Shown here: positions 53,241 to 64,000 of the stretch, piece by piece | Position numbering within the stretch: the first letter of the stretch is position 1 | Layout of the letters: each line of letters starts with the position of its first letter | Origin: Melitaea cinxia | Lineage: Eukaryota; Arthropoda; Insecta; Lepidoptera; Nymphalidae | Direction: 5' to 3' | Assembly: GCF_905220565.1 (NCBI RefSeq) | Contig: NC_059422.1 | Location: 5,789,272 to 5,853,271, forward strand | DNA length: 64,000 bases | Translations under genes and position numbers: made by a program | The notes under the pieces: generated by a model | Told to the model about the DNA's origin: nothing | The model's database searches: none | What the model saw: only the letters and a program-made list of their open reading frames with translations

Positions 53241-55491
53241 ACGGACGTATTTTTTTTCTTTTTCTAATGAATGGACGAGCGCTTTCTCCTTTTTTTTGTA
53301 GGGTTGCACAGACGTTTTGCTGTGTCGTGAAACGGAACGTTGATCTTTTCGGGTGTTATATAGTGCACATTTTAAAACTACGATTAACTTAACTTAAACA
53401 TTTTTAACTGGCAACTATTTTTACTTCCCCAATCACGGAGTTGTATCTTTTATTTGTTTTATGTTTGAAAAATTGTATTTTCGTTGTGAATATGCAATAA
53501 CATATTTATGTTTTAAATACAAATATAACGTACCATTGATATTGTTTTTGTAAGGTAACATCGTAATCGGTAAACGGTTTTTAGTTGAACTGCTTTTGTG
53601 TTAGCGATTATTCCTCCCATGCAATTTTACCTGCAACGAACATATAACTACCGGTCTACTACTCTATATCGTAGCACGCTGTTTTATAGCCTAAGAATGA
53701 TATTAGACCTTAGGTTAACTATAGCTTATTAGTTAAATTGATTTAAGTCTAAAGACTTAGAAAAAAAAATGTCATTAATATGATAGTGGTTTTCGCATAC
53801 TTTTTATACAGTTACCCAAGACAGTAGTTGTACTTTTAAAGTTCTTGAATGGGTTAACTTATTCTTTCATTCATTCGTTGAAATATATGTTAAACCAAAT
53901 GTATTAATGGTAATTCTATATAATTTCTGTGTAGTTAAACGAATAAACAATAAAAAACAAATTCAAATACTGCTCATAAATGCGGGTACATTTTTATTTT
54001 CAATTCATGTCAATTCATTCGTGTCATGGTTTCCAAATGGTGCCAGGATATCTTTATTATTTTATTGTTCTTCTATAAGCCTTACCGCGATCTGTTATAG
54101 CTTATTACAACCTACAGTAAACATTGTAAATAACTTTAAAAAAATAACATCGACCAAGTAGGTTATACTACCGCATTTAAATCAAATGCTTAACTTTGTA
54201 ACACATATCAGTGTATGTGGATATGTTGACAAATATGACGACAGACGAGTTTTTCATATAATTTGTGTATTTATACTTGTTCTGTGAAGTAATGAGATTT
54301 GTTATGTTGTGTATTTATCGCCTATAGCGTCCTAAAGGTTTGATTGAATAGGCTCTACTGAACTTTTTAGATGTTATTGTATTATTTGCGATTATCGCAA
54401 TGTCATCGTGCGATAGATTGCCTTATAACAAACAATAACATAACTATATTGAATTTAGTTGCTTACCCGATGCCGATTGTTCGCATCTTATTCAAAACTT
54501 TAGTTTACATTGCTCCTAATGTCATAAATAAACATTATTTTTGTTCGCTTGGTAATTGCTTGTGGATGGCTATTCAAGCAATAAATGCTTTTCTATCGTC
54601 AATTGAATGTAACGTGAAACAAATCGGTTTGTTTGCAATAAATATTTCATTTACCCTTCGTCTACACGGATTGGGCAATCTCCTACATGGAGAAAGAAGT
54701 AATCAAAATACTTACTTACAACCGAGCTGAGTTTGTTCTGCTACTTTGATTACTGCCTCATCAATAAACAAGATTTATTAAGGCTGAATGTAATTTCATT
54801 TAATAGCTTCATAATTAATGGGTTAATATTTAAAATGTAGGATATTTACCCGATGCCATTACGTGAGTGAGTTAACTTTGAAGAATCGCTTGGACAAATT
54901 TCGAAATATCGGGAACTCATAATGACTAACAAAATTAATATACTTTGACACACACACAAGGTTACAGCCTTCAAAAGATAAGTAAAATCCTCGGTCAATC
55001 GGTGCTTAATTCGACTGTATTTTTTACGTGTATTGTTCACGTAATATATTCTTATGGGTGGATTGATTTCGATGATGTCCTTGCTCGAGATCAAATGCGC
55101 ACTTGCTTGACTATTTTTCTTTCTTCGTCTACCTACGTTGAATTACTTGTGATCGAAGTCGGATTTTTTTTTTCGTTTGCAGGCAAACACAATAATTACA
55201 TATAAGTAAACTAGATATATTCTATAATCATTGTAAAGATAACCCTACAAGGTATTATATTCAAGTCTTTGGTATAAACCGCCAACCTTGGCTCGAAGTT
55301 ATTTCCCCTTTGTCTTTAATTACTTCTTAATTGTCCTTCACAGAAATACAATACGCATTGTTGCCCGCCGGTGTAATGTGCGAGAGATTTAACTTGGAAA
55401 GAAAATAATTTATCTTTTATTTAATTACCTTTCAGGTTTCTTTTGTTAATTAAAAAAAATTGGCACTAAAAACTCAAAATATACTTAGGTA

Positions 55492-55666
55492 TCTATAGTA
55501 ATATCATAAAGCATAAAAGTTTGTTTGTTTAAACGTACTAATCTCAGGAGATACTGGTTTGAATTGAAAAAGTCTTTTTATGTTTGATAGCCCATTCACC
55601 GAGGAAGGCTATAGGCTACTTTTTTCCTCAAATTAACGCGTGTGAAACCGCGGGGCCACAGCTAGT
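55492..55666 (+). mobile_element. Small Helitron-like element
   Basis: 'tctatagtaatatcataaag' start, 'gaggaaggctataggctact' inside, and 'cgcgtgtgaaaccgcggggc' then cacagctagt at the end. Same family as 51501-51663. Confidence 0.65.
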
Positions 55667-55853
55667 TTAACTATATAATTAAATGAATCACTTCATGTGT
55701 TACTAAACGCAAAAGTTGAGAACGGCTAAATCAATTCTAGTCAAATCGTTTTCTAAAGTTTTTGAATACCTTGTAGAAGGCTCGTATGTAATGAAACTGA
55801 ACTTACAAAAAATTTTAATTTTTTTTTAATTTTGACGAAAGTCTCATAAAGAC

Positions 55854-55935
55854 ATGGATTAACAAGTTCAGACCAAATTCTCATACCGAGCTATAAGATA
55901 CATATATATAGAATTTGGTCTGCATTTACCCATGT
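55854..55935. repeat. Short inverted repeat element
   Basis: 'catggattaacaagttcaga' then ccaaattct faces 'agaatttggtctgcatttac' then ccatgt, giving arms of about 27 bp with a short middle. A related left end occurs at 47755. Confidence 0.55.
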
Positions 55936-57103
55936 TCTACGAGATTTTATCACAAGGTTATTTTAAATGTACGCGTTCGACAGCTCGCAAGACTGGACAA
56001 CGTCTGTTGAATCAGCTAGTAAAAAAATCGTGTGAGAAAAACCTAACAGAAACGTAATTTAATGATAAATATACTTACTTTACAAAATAAAATTGGAAAC
56101 TTTTATAACTTTTTAAAAATAACTCACTGTTTTGTCGTGTGAATAATTACAAAATAATAATTGTATTTTAATTATAAATTAATAATTGCAAAATAATTGC
56201 GTTAATTTACGAAACATTTTTTTCGATTATTTATTAACCGACTTCAAAAAAAGAGGAGGTTACTCCATTCGACATATATATATTTTGTTTTTATAATGTA
56301 TGTTCGGGGATAACTTCGTCGTTTATGAACTGATTTTGATAATTCTTTTTTTTTTTTTTGTTGGAAATGGAATCCCAGAGAAATCGAAGGGAACGCTCGA
56401 AAATGATAGTGATGACTAGTGCGTTTCTTAATTGTTTTCGTCTACTTACGTTGTATTACTTGTCGATGTAATTGAAGTCGGTTTTTTTTCGTTTGCTAGC
56501 AAACACAATTGTAATTGAATCTTGTTCTATATTTTCTGTACATAATAGAAGGTCATTCAAATTTCACGAAAACAATTGCAAAACACAATCGGTAAAAAAA
56601 GGTCCAACAATAGAATGTAATTATTCCGACAATTAAGGCCGATTGTCGGCTTAAAAATAAAACAAATCGCTTCTTATATCGAATTCTGAACACAAGCCCA
56701 TTGTTCAAATATTCACAACTTTTGAAAACAACTAACTGACACTGCAAACTTCGTATCTACATTTTTTAGGTAAACATATCACTTTTTTTTATTTCTTTCA
56801 TACAATCTCTGTAGATAAAATAGGGAATACAAAAATTTTGTGCAGTCATATACGTACATTTTGATGATTTATTTTTATTTATATAGATAAACAGACAGTA
56901 AATTCATCCAAAGTTCAAAGTTCGCCAGCTAGTCCTTAATAAATTACATTAAGATAGTTTTAAAAAAAAATCCATATTCAACATCATCTTCTATAATATA
57001 AAAATGAGTCGCTGAATGTACAATCGATTAGGAATTTAATTAACAAATTGTTATCAATATTGTAATATTAAAATTGTACTAATATTATTTAATACTAGTT
57101 GAA

Positions 57104-57383
57104 CCGGCGAACTTCGTATCGCGTAACACAAACTTTATCGTATGGTATTAAAGTTCAAATTGACTTTTAAGTATTATCACAAATCTTTTGTATGGGAGTA
57201 TAGAAAAGTGGTGTTTTTAGACTTTTTCAGGAAATTTAAATTTTTTTTTAGAATTTTTCTCTCCGTAAGAACCATCCTCGTACTTCAAGGAATATTTTAA
57301 AAAAAGAATTAGCGAAATCGGTCCAACCGCTCTCGAGTTTTGCGCTTAGCAACACATTCAGCGACTCATTTTTATATTATAGA
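57104..57383 (-). mobile_element. Helitron-like element, with a second 5' fragment at 56990-57020
   Basis: On the minus strand it starts 'tctataatataaaaatgagt' and ends 'cgccggttcaactagt'. Its first 29 bp (57353-57381) are an exact inverted match to 56991-57019, so a second 5' end lies nearby in opposite orientation. The interior ('accgatttcgctaattcttt') looks like a familiar lepidopteran dispersed repeat. Confidence 0.6.
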
Positions 57384-57907
57384 TAAAACCGATTTATCTT
57401 ATAAATAAGAATATCGGGATAAGCTAGTTTATCCTAGGATAGATTTGTACTTGGCATAAATCTAATCCAGATCGGACCGGTTTTTGTATGGTATAACGCT
57501 AAGGTTGACAAATGACCCCACAGCATCCAAAGACTTGGGCAATGTTAATCCATAATTTTGGGGTGGCGAGTAGATAAAAAATCTATTTGTAGATTATTAT
57601 TTTAATTTGTTAAATGACCCAAAATGCTTTTGAAGCCTATTTGAATAAAGCTATTTTTGGTTTTGTTTTAAATCCCAATAAATATAATAAAATTTACAAA
57701 AGACTGATGACAGAATAGTGGTCGTAGCAAGCTGCGTTATTGACACCCCATCGAGTATTCGATATATTTTCAAGGGTTCCATCTCAGTTTGTGACAGATG
57801 TTCGTATAGGCCATATAAATTTTCATTTACATTTATACACATTTATATAAAAGAACCATCCTTACTTTAATGGCTAATAGCGAAATTTAATCAAATAGTC
57901 TGTATTC

Positions 57908-58110
57908 ATCTATATTAATACGTGAAGAAAAAACTTTGTACCTCTTTTGACGAAAATTGCGTGGACGGAGGAGTATGAAATTTCGCAGGCTTATAGTTTA
58001 TTTAAGGAGGGAGTACAGAATGCTAATATTTTTTTTTTAATTATGCATAAAAATACATTAAATCAATAAAAAGAACATTACACACACTACTATGTATTTA
58101 ACACACACAC
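57908..58110 (+). repeat. Interspersed repeat fragment
   Basis: 'tctatattaatacgtgaaga', 'acgaaaattgcgtggacgga' then ggagtatgaaat. I associate this with a common lepidopteran repeat; the right end is unclear. Confidence 0.4.
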
Positions 58111-58536
58111 ACGCATAATACTCTTTTGTTTCTTATTATAGAATTATAATTTTTGAAAACAGAACCTCAATAATGTTCAAAATTATAATTTAAATTAGGT
58201 AATTATGGTCGAATTTCGACCACTAGTATTATTGAAATACTCATATTAATAATACTAATATTTTAATATACTTAAAACATAAACTATAAAAATTAACAGT
58301 TATGCTTAAAACGATTTTTTATTCAGTCATAAAAAGAAATAAAATTAATTCATTATTACAAAAGTATATATCTAAATGAGGTTATGACCAAAAGCGTAAC
58401 AGATTTTGTGAGGTTTTTTAATTTTAAACTAGATTCATATATTATAGTTAACTCAAAGACAAAAAGTATTATTTTCTTGCGAAAAAAAGAGAAATATGGT
58501 GATGTAAGATCTTGCAAGCGTTTCTTTTACGACACT

Positions 58537-59036
58537 AGATCGGTCAACAAGCGTACAGTTGGACATATGAGTGCCTAGTGCGAATTTTATTCACAGAAAC
58601 ATGAGAGAAACGCGTTTATACGTGAAGATTATTTTGCATGGGAATTTAAACACTCCAGCCTAGACAATAAAGAATAGTATACGATACAATCGATACAGAG
58701 TCATCTAGCGGCAAACGCGTGAACTAGGTTGAAATCCCAAATTTCCCATACAAAATGAAGTTAAAATTTCTAAAAGCCCGTTATTGCGAGACGGATTAAA
58801 CAAAACTCGCACTAGGCACTCTGGTGGTAAGCGGTTTACGTAGCCTATAGACGTCTGCAACACCGGGAGCGTTGCTAACGTTTTGCTGACTCTACACCCG
58901 ACCCTGTCCAGGAGCTCTCTACCTTACTCACATAGGAACACAACACTGCTTAAGAGCAGTAATGTTTACATGTGATCTTTTGTAAGGTTGAGGTTCTTCC
59001 TCAGTCCGGCTACCCCAAATGGTGGGTCTACCTCAA
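58537..59036 (+). repeat. Interspersed repeat family R, copy 5, interrupted
   Basis: The left part 'ggtcaacaagcgtac' (58541) and the right part from 'tggtggtaagcggtttacgt' (58822) onward match repeat R at 49553. They are separated by a 253 bp insertion at 58569-58821. Confidence 0.75.
58569..58821. mobile_element. MITE nested in repeat R
   Basis: 'gagtgcctagtgcgaatttt' at the left and 'aaaactcgcactaggcactc' at the right are inverted repeats of 20 bp with one mismatch. The surrounding repeat R copy shows the pre-insertion sequence. Confidence 0.75.
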
Positions 59037-59384
59037 TAAGTCATTTATTTAGTCATATTTCCTCTTCATAATATTAGTATAGATATGGAATAAAACATTA
59101 AAATTTATGTTTTAAATTAAATACATACTGTTATGTTGTTTTTTTTTTTGTAACTTTCGCGCTCACGCATTTGACATTTCGTATACCTTATCTGTTGTCA
59201 TAAATGACGTCGAACAATGAGTGTGTACGTCGATAGAAAACTTGCAACTATTTTAATTGCTTTTGTTATGTTTTTTATCTGTACTTGATGATTTTAATTG
59301 AATTTTTGTTTGTATTATAATATAATCAAATAACTTTTAACAATATGTAACGTAACATTGTTCATCATCATCATCATCATTTCA

Positions 59385-59510
59385 GCATATCACAGTCCAC
59401 CGCTGGACATAGGCCTACACAAGTTCGCGCCATAGTCAACACGCTGGCCAGCGGGTTGGTGACCGCAGGGTTGGCTTTGTCGAACCGAAAAAGGTTCTAC
59501 TAGCAAGCAA
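59385..59510 (+). repeat. SINE-like repeat of a separate family
   Basis: 'tttcagcatatcacagtcca' then ccgctggacataggcct, 'caagttcgcgccat', 'gccagcgggttggtgaccgc'. Related blocks are at 18885 and, inverted, 62130. A (cat)n run precedes it. Confidence 0.6.
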
Positions 59511-59845
59511 TTTTTTTTTTGTCAAAAATAGTTCATACCAGAGTCTCTCACCTCGTGCTTTTCGATAAATCTTTACGAAAAAAGTTTCTCTTTAGTTTAG
59601 CTTAATCTCTCAATACACACATAGAAACATTTATATGTATATATTGAATGCCATATCCCCGTTATGATTCATCAACAAGATCAAGTGTTAATGTCATTCT
59701 GATCTCGCGTGCAATCATGCGCAGTGTAGCAACTGCTTTATGTCCATATTAACTGTGATTGAATCACAAAATAATAGCAAACACGTGTTTTCATCTGTTA
59801 CGTATTATTGAAATTCATTGAATTGTTATTTATTAAATTTAGGAC

Positions 59846-59990
59846 CAGCTCATGACAAATATTTTAATAGATCATACAGATGTTGTCATAATCTGTGCGT
59901 TTTTGTTTGTGTTGTGTGTTTTCAAACCCTAGACACAGATTTTGCATCCTTTTGAGGGCCGTTGAGTGTGAAGCGAACATTACTCAGCTT
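59846..59990 (+). repeat. Headless SINE fragment
   Basis: 'ctcatgacaaatattttaat', 'gatcatacagatgttgtcat' and 'ccgttgagtgtgaagcg' follow the order of the SINEs at 284 and 14648 without the tRNA head. Confidence 0.5.
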
Positions 59991-60529
59991 ACAAGGCCAA
60001 ACTACTTAATTTTTTATACACTTACTAGTCTGTAAGTATATATGTATACATTATTTACAGTACATATTAATAAAACTGTTGACAGCTGGTTTAAAATAAT
60101 ATATTCTACTTGTCCGTATTATTATTATAGCTATTATTAGAAATACAAAATAATGTTTTCCTTAAAAACATAGTTTTACGTATAGAAGTAGAGCAGAAAT
60201 AAATAATAATAAATAATCATGTTCAACATACAAGAGGTCGTCGTTTCCTAACGTAGATAATCCCTGTTTTTAGGTAAAAACTGACTGGTATACAGTCTTT
60301 GATAAAACTTTACCATACTAAACATTTTTCATTCAACTCTTAATAAGAATATTTTGTTAACTTTTTGACTCTGCCATTAAACTATTAATCAAGGCATTCA
60401 AGCAAAGATTAGAAAGAGATAGCTATCGTGTACCTATAGGTTCTGACTAAGATCGGCTGCTCGAAAGGTGAGACAAAACAATACCACACTTAGGTATAAA
60501 AACAGGTGATGGCTTTTTTTTGTTTTAGT

Positions 60530-60745
60530 AAAAAGTACGTCTTCCTCCATATTTTACAACTTCAATCAGCCTCTTCGGCAGAATTTCCTGCCGGTTTTAA
60601 ACATGATCTTGGTCTAACCTTTTCCAACAATTCTCGGACAGAATTGTTTAGTTGTTCAACAGTGTTGTTTAACATCTTATTACAAAGCACGTTCTAGTTT
60701 ATCCAAAGAATTTTTAATAGTATTCAGATCAGGGGAGAGCTGGCG
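60530..60745 (-). pseudogene. Tc1-like transposase fossil
   Basis: On the minus strand, RQLSPDLNTIKNSLDKLERAL matches the Tc1 catalytic region SPDLNPIENLW, followed after a stop by NNSVRELLEKVRPRSC and AGNSAEEAD in another frame. There are several stops and shifts and no terminal repeats were located. Confidence 0.6.
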
Positions 60746-61045
60746 ACTTGTAAATAAATATATATTTACATGGGAATTGAGCTCAAGACCATAGGAAGGA
60801 AAGCAGGATGACTGCGAACTACGCTAATTTAACATACTTTTGAAGACTTTTTCGATATAGCGTGATTATTTTATAAAAAAACTTTTACCACTTATTTCTA
60901 TTGTCATACATATTCTTTCATATGGCAACACATTATAAATAATAATATTAACTGAACAAAAGTACTAAAGGAAGCTTATTTATAATTGATAAATGTTTAA
61001 GAACCCAGATAAATTACTTTGATTAAAACCTACTCTAATCTACTC

Positions 61046-61103
61046 TGAGTCATACTGTCATGTTTTCAAGCTTAAAAGCTACAAAACATGACAGTATGAC
61101 TCA
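61046..61103. repeat. Near-perfect hairpin, 21 bp arms
   Basis: Left arm 'tgagtcatactgtcatgttt'+t and right arm 'aaaacatgacagtatgactc'+a are exact reverse complements separated by 16 bases, within which 'agct' can pair again. Total 58 bp. It could be a small inverted duplication or a microRNA-like foldback. Confidence 0.9.
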
Positions 61104-61317
61104 TGAAAATAGATCAGTATCCTAAAGCGTACTACAACATATTTCGACACGTTCGATTTAGAAATATTTGTTGATCAAATAATCAATGTTTTTTAAAATG
61201 AGAATCTTCTTTGCGGAATTTACATTCCGAATCTGTGATCGCTTCACTTTTAACTATAATTAATTCAAACCGAATATAACTTTAATTTGTAAAATGACGA
61301 TTCAAAAGTACTTCTAT

Positions 61318-61635
61318 ACGCTTTAGCCTGTAATATTCCACTGCTGGGCATAGGCCTCTTTCCCCATGTACGAGAAGGATCAGAGCTTAATTCACCACGT
61401 TGCTCCAATGCGGGTTGGCGAATATATTCCCTACTATGTAAGATCGCTATCAGTTGTACATAACAACCGGGACCGACGGCTTAACGACGGTGTTCTCCGA
61501 GGCACGGTGGGGAGACACACAAGGCAGCACAAACACCCAGTGTGCCAGTGCACCACACCATGTGCGGGGATCGAACCCGCAACCGCCAGCGCAACAGCCA
61601 TTAACCAGTGCTGTGACCGTTGCGCCAATGCGGTA
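61318..61635 (-). repeat. tRNA-derived SINE, near full length
   Basis: Runs from 'gctttagcctgtaatattcc' to the box B complement 'gggatcgaacccgcaacc' and the box A side 'gaccgttgcgccaatgcg'. The overlapping ORFs on both strands (60-130 codons) are repeat-derived. Confidence 0.9.
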
Positions 61636-62129
61636 GTAGGCTATAGAAGACTACTCAAAAGTACTTCTAAAGCCTACTTAAATAAAGTAATTTTTTATTT
61701 TCATTGTAATTTTGAATGTGAAGCAATTATGGTTATCGGTATAGATATTGAGCGCTGACCTTCAAAGTAACTTCAACATTTTATAGATATAGACATTTAA
61801 TGAGCACTAAATATTTTTAAGTTTAATTTATTTTTGTACCGAATTAAAACTGTTTTCTGTTTGCGACCCTTGGACTGTGCAAAGCGCTCTGTCGTCGATC
61901 GCTTTATATTCGTGCCGATACCTTTAAGTACAACAGAAATCAAAAATGGCCACCTGTCAGTTTGTTCGGCATTCTTCGTTTAAACGTTCGGGTAGAATCG
62001 TTAAAGTTTGACTTATTAGAAAGGATTCTTGAAAACTCTCTCTGTAAAGGGGGAGGTTGTTTGTTTAGGAGTTTATTATTTCTGGATTTGAAAGTACATA
62101 CATCTAAAGATATGTAAGATTGCCGGACT

Positions 62130-62220
62130 AGGCTAGATAATGATTGTGGAAAACAGGAATGTTCGGGGCAATCTTGGGAAGGCCTATGTCCAGCATTGAA
62201 CTGCGATAGACTGACATATA
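62130..62220 (-). repeat. Inverted copy of the SINE-like family at 59385
   Basis: 'gggaaggcctatgtccagca' then ttgaactgcgatagactga. It lies inside a 122-codon minus ORF (61940-62308) that is therefore not believed to be a gene. Confidence 0.55.
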
Positions 62221-62747
62221 AAGAGATATATTGATAAAAATTTATCTGTTTCAAAACAAAATTAAGTAGATGCTGTGAAGGATCTGCGTGGAAAGTTTGC
62301 ATTAGCAAAATAATAATTTTTATATTTCATAAATTAATAGTTTTAAAAAACTTCTTTTGAAAGCCATTATTAAATAATAACAAAATTATTTCTACGATTT
62401 AAAGCGGGCGAAACTGCGGGGCATTACTACTATACTACTAGTAACTTGTATAATAAGTATTTATTTTTGCAGTGTAGAAGTAGCTTTATCTAAATGTCAA
62501 ATACGTGCACAGAAATAGCTGCCGCGCATTCATGTATCAAGACTATTCTAACCATGTTGTAAGCTATACCTATTGTGTTGTAATCGAATCCAAATACCTA
62601 GAGAATAAAGTTATGTTAGTTATTAATTTTGAGAGTTTGTGTATGTGTCTGAACAATTATTTTAATGGATAACCAATTTATTTTAAAATTTTACAATTAT
62701 ATACATATTTACAATTCACAACTTAAGAAGTGAACACTTACGCCCAG

Positions 62748-62905
62748 TATTTATTTATTTGTTTTATTTATTTATTTGTTTTATTTATTTATACTTTATT
62801 GTACCACGACTACATTTTAAACATTAAACACATTTAAAAACATTTACAGACTGTGAATTACAATGGGCGGACTTATGGCTATTTAGCCATTTCTTGCAGA
62901 CAACC
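62748..62905 (-). repeat. LINE 3'-end fragment with tttatttattt tail
   Basis: A simple repeat of tttattta/tttgtt (62748-62800) is followed by 'tactttattgtaccacgact' and 'ggcggacttatggctattta'. It corresponds to the fragment at 52353 in the same orientation. Confidence 0.55.
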
Positions 62906-63204
62906 CAATGAATTGATGTGATGTAAAATAACACCATTGATCTTAATTTTGTTACCTGTAAAATGCCTCTTTACCGCTTAATTTATATTATTTTCAATTA
63001 TGGTAATTTTGTTTCTTATTGTACTTGTTATAGAAACTATGTTCAACATATTAACTAATATTAGCAGTGAGATCATAAGACCCCTTCTCCGTGTAAACGT
63101 CCTTCGTGTAAGATATACTCGCATTCTTTTTATTTGGACTTATCAATTTTAGCTAATACTTAACATACATTAGTTAACAGATATATATAAATACTAACAA
63201 ACAG

Positions 63205-63330
63205 GGGCTCTATAAACTACGTAACGCGGAATTTTTCCATGTTGGATCCTCCCCTTGTCATGTTAAATCACACTTTCAATAACCCCCTAACAAATATTAC
63301 GTCACAAGCGAGGCCCCAAGAACAATTTGT
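63205..63330. repeat. Possible relic of another inverted-repeat element
   Basis: 'ctataaactacgtaacgcgg' and 'cctccccttgtcatgttaaa' resemble ends of dispersed insect MITEs; only one end is clear. Confidence 0.3.
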
Positions 63331-63387
63331 GCCCTCAATATTGTTACAAAGAAAAAAACCTTTTTTTTCTATTGCGCGTAACATTTA

Positions 63388-63787
63388 GGGGACATCCATT
63401 AATTACGTGAGCTCAGAATGGGGGGAGGGGTCCAATAATATATCACCAAACCTCATTTAAACCGAGGGGAGTTAATCGAAAATCTCACATCAACTTCAAA
63501 AAATATAAAATATTACAAATATTAAAAAAATATATATTTCGAGTGTTCATTTTGTCCGCTAAAATAAATCTCATGGCTATTAAAATCATTTAGTTTTTGC
63601 TTTGAATCTTATTTAATTAAAATAAATTAACTATAGTACACTCGAATAGTTTATTATTTCCCGTCAATCTCTATTATATTCAGCGTCAATCGTAAGGGGG
63701 GTATAGGCAAATCTCACTTAATCTCACTTAAAGGGGAGGGGTTCATAACTGAGCGAAAAATATCTCACGTAATTAATGAATGCCCCC
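63388..63787. mobile_element. MITE, about 400 bp
   Basis: Left end 'ggggacatccattaattacg' then tgag and right end 'ctcacgtaattaatgaatgc' then cccc are inverted repeats of about 24 bp with a few mismatches. The interior holds further related blocks ('ggggaggggt' near both ends). Confidence 0.8.
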
Positions 63788-64000
63788 GTATTACTATTAC
63801 AATATGTTAGATTAAAACATTAATATAAAACTATTAAAATATATAAAGTTCCTTTAAACGTTGAGGCCAGTTATCAATAGAAGCATCTTTCCATGAGAAA
63901 ACTCTTCACTACCAATCGTATGGATTATTTTAGGGACTCCAAATTATCCTGTCATTTAGAGCAAGCTATCCTCTCTAAAACAAACCATAAATCATAATCC

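Larger units (their letters stand above)
53241..64000. other. Repeat-rich sequence without a recognised gene
   Basis: No coding exon could be supported on either strand. Contents noted separately: Helitron-like elements, a nested MITE, a Tc1 fossil, SINEs, a hairpin and a terminal MITE. It may be intron of a gene starting near 53 kb. A 119-codon ORF at 54371-54730 is hydrophobic and isolated, and is not believed. Confidence 0.5.

Noticed and set aside
54371..54730. 119-codon plus ORF with hydrophobic translation
   Set aside because: It is isolated in AT-rich sequence, with composition as expected from T-rich DNA, no motif and no splice context.
56991..57381. Single MITE with perfect 29 bp terminal inverted repeats
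   Set aside because: The right-hand repeat is better explained as the 5' end of a complete minus-strand Helitron-like element (57104-57383), with the left repeat a separate truncated 5' end.
61366..61758. 130-codon plus ORF
   Set aside because: Its first two thirds translate a SINE in antisense; there is no homology-like pattern and no splice context.
61940..62308. 122-codon minus ORF
   Set aside because: It overlaps a SINE-like repeat (AGHRPSQDCPEHSCF is its translation) and has no supported continuation.
1..64000. CRISPR arrays, operons or prokaryotic islands
   Set aside because: No regularly spaced direct repeats with unique spacers and no dense co-directional ORFs; the sequence has introns and eukaryotic repeats throughout.

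Overview
The window looks like nuclear DNA from a moth or butterfly. It is strongly AT-rich, its genes have short exons and long introns with GT-AG junctions, and it carries lepidopteran-type repeats: tRNA-headed SINEs containing an 'aggcctatgcccagcagtggg'-like body, small Helitron-like elements ending in CTAGT, many short inverted-repeat elements and decayed Tc1/mariner copies. The species cannot be read from the sequence. All splice models below were built by eye from junction consensus and reading-phase continuity; no transcripts were available.

Region 1 (about 0.67-22.5 kb, + strand) is the 3' part of a type I phosphatidylinositol-4-phosphate 5-kinase gene. Its first visible exons encode the end of the lipid-kinase domain, including the IID motif and the specificity loop. 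After the common exon 6446-6520 the gene appears to branch into three C-terminal tails, all phase-compatible: a long terminal exon (7101-8230), a micro-exon plus a second long terminal exon (10098-10133, 11194-12734), and a four-exon tail (13093-13312, 13683-13777, 14246-14355, 22372-22467). The 5' end of the gene lies left of the window.

Region 2 (22.5-32 kb) has no convincing gene. It holds a 3.1 kb Tc1/mariner-superfamily element with near-perfect terminal repeats, a broken transposase, tandem repeats beside the transposase start and a second element nested inside, plus several MITE-like elements.

Region 3 (32-46.8 kb) is a compact cluster of three genes that I do not recognise. A 2,044-residue Cys/Pro-rich disordered protein (- strand, three exons) and a 351-residue CxxC-rich protein (+ strand, one exon) are divergent and share a 651 bp interval. 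The second gene converges tail to tail with a 359-residue protein carrying two well separated C2H2 zinc fingers (- strand, eight coding exons). A 5'-truncated LINE with a 10 bp target-site duplication sits in the first intron of the zinc-finger gene, and SINEs fill much of two short introns.

Region 4 (46.8-64 kb) is mostly repeats. It contains a degenerate THAP-domain gene fragment at 50.25-50.9 kb, a possible non-coding first exon or promoter near 52.9-53.2 kb whose gene would run off the right edge, three Helitron-like elements, a nested MITE, a Tc1 fossil, a near-perfect 21 bp hairpin and a MITE at 63.4-63.8 kb.
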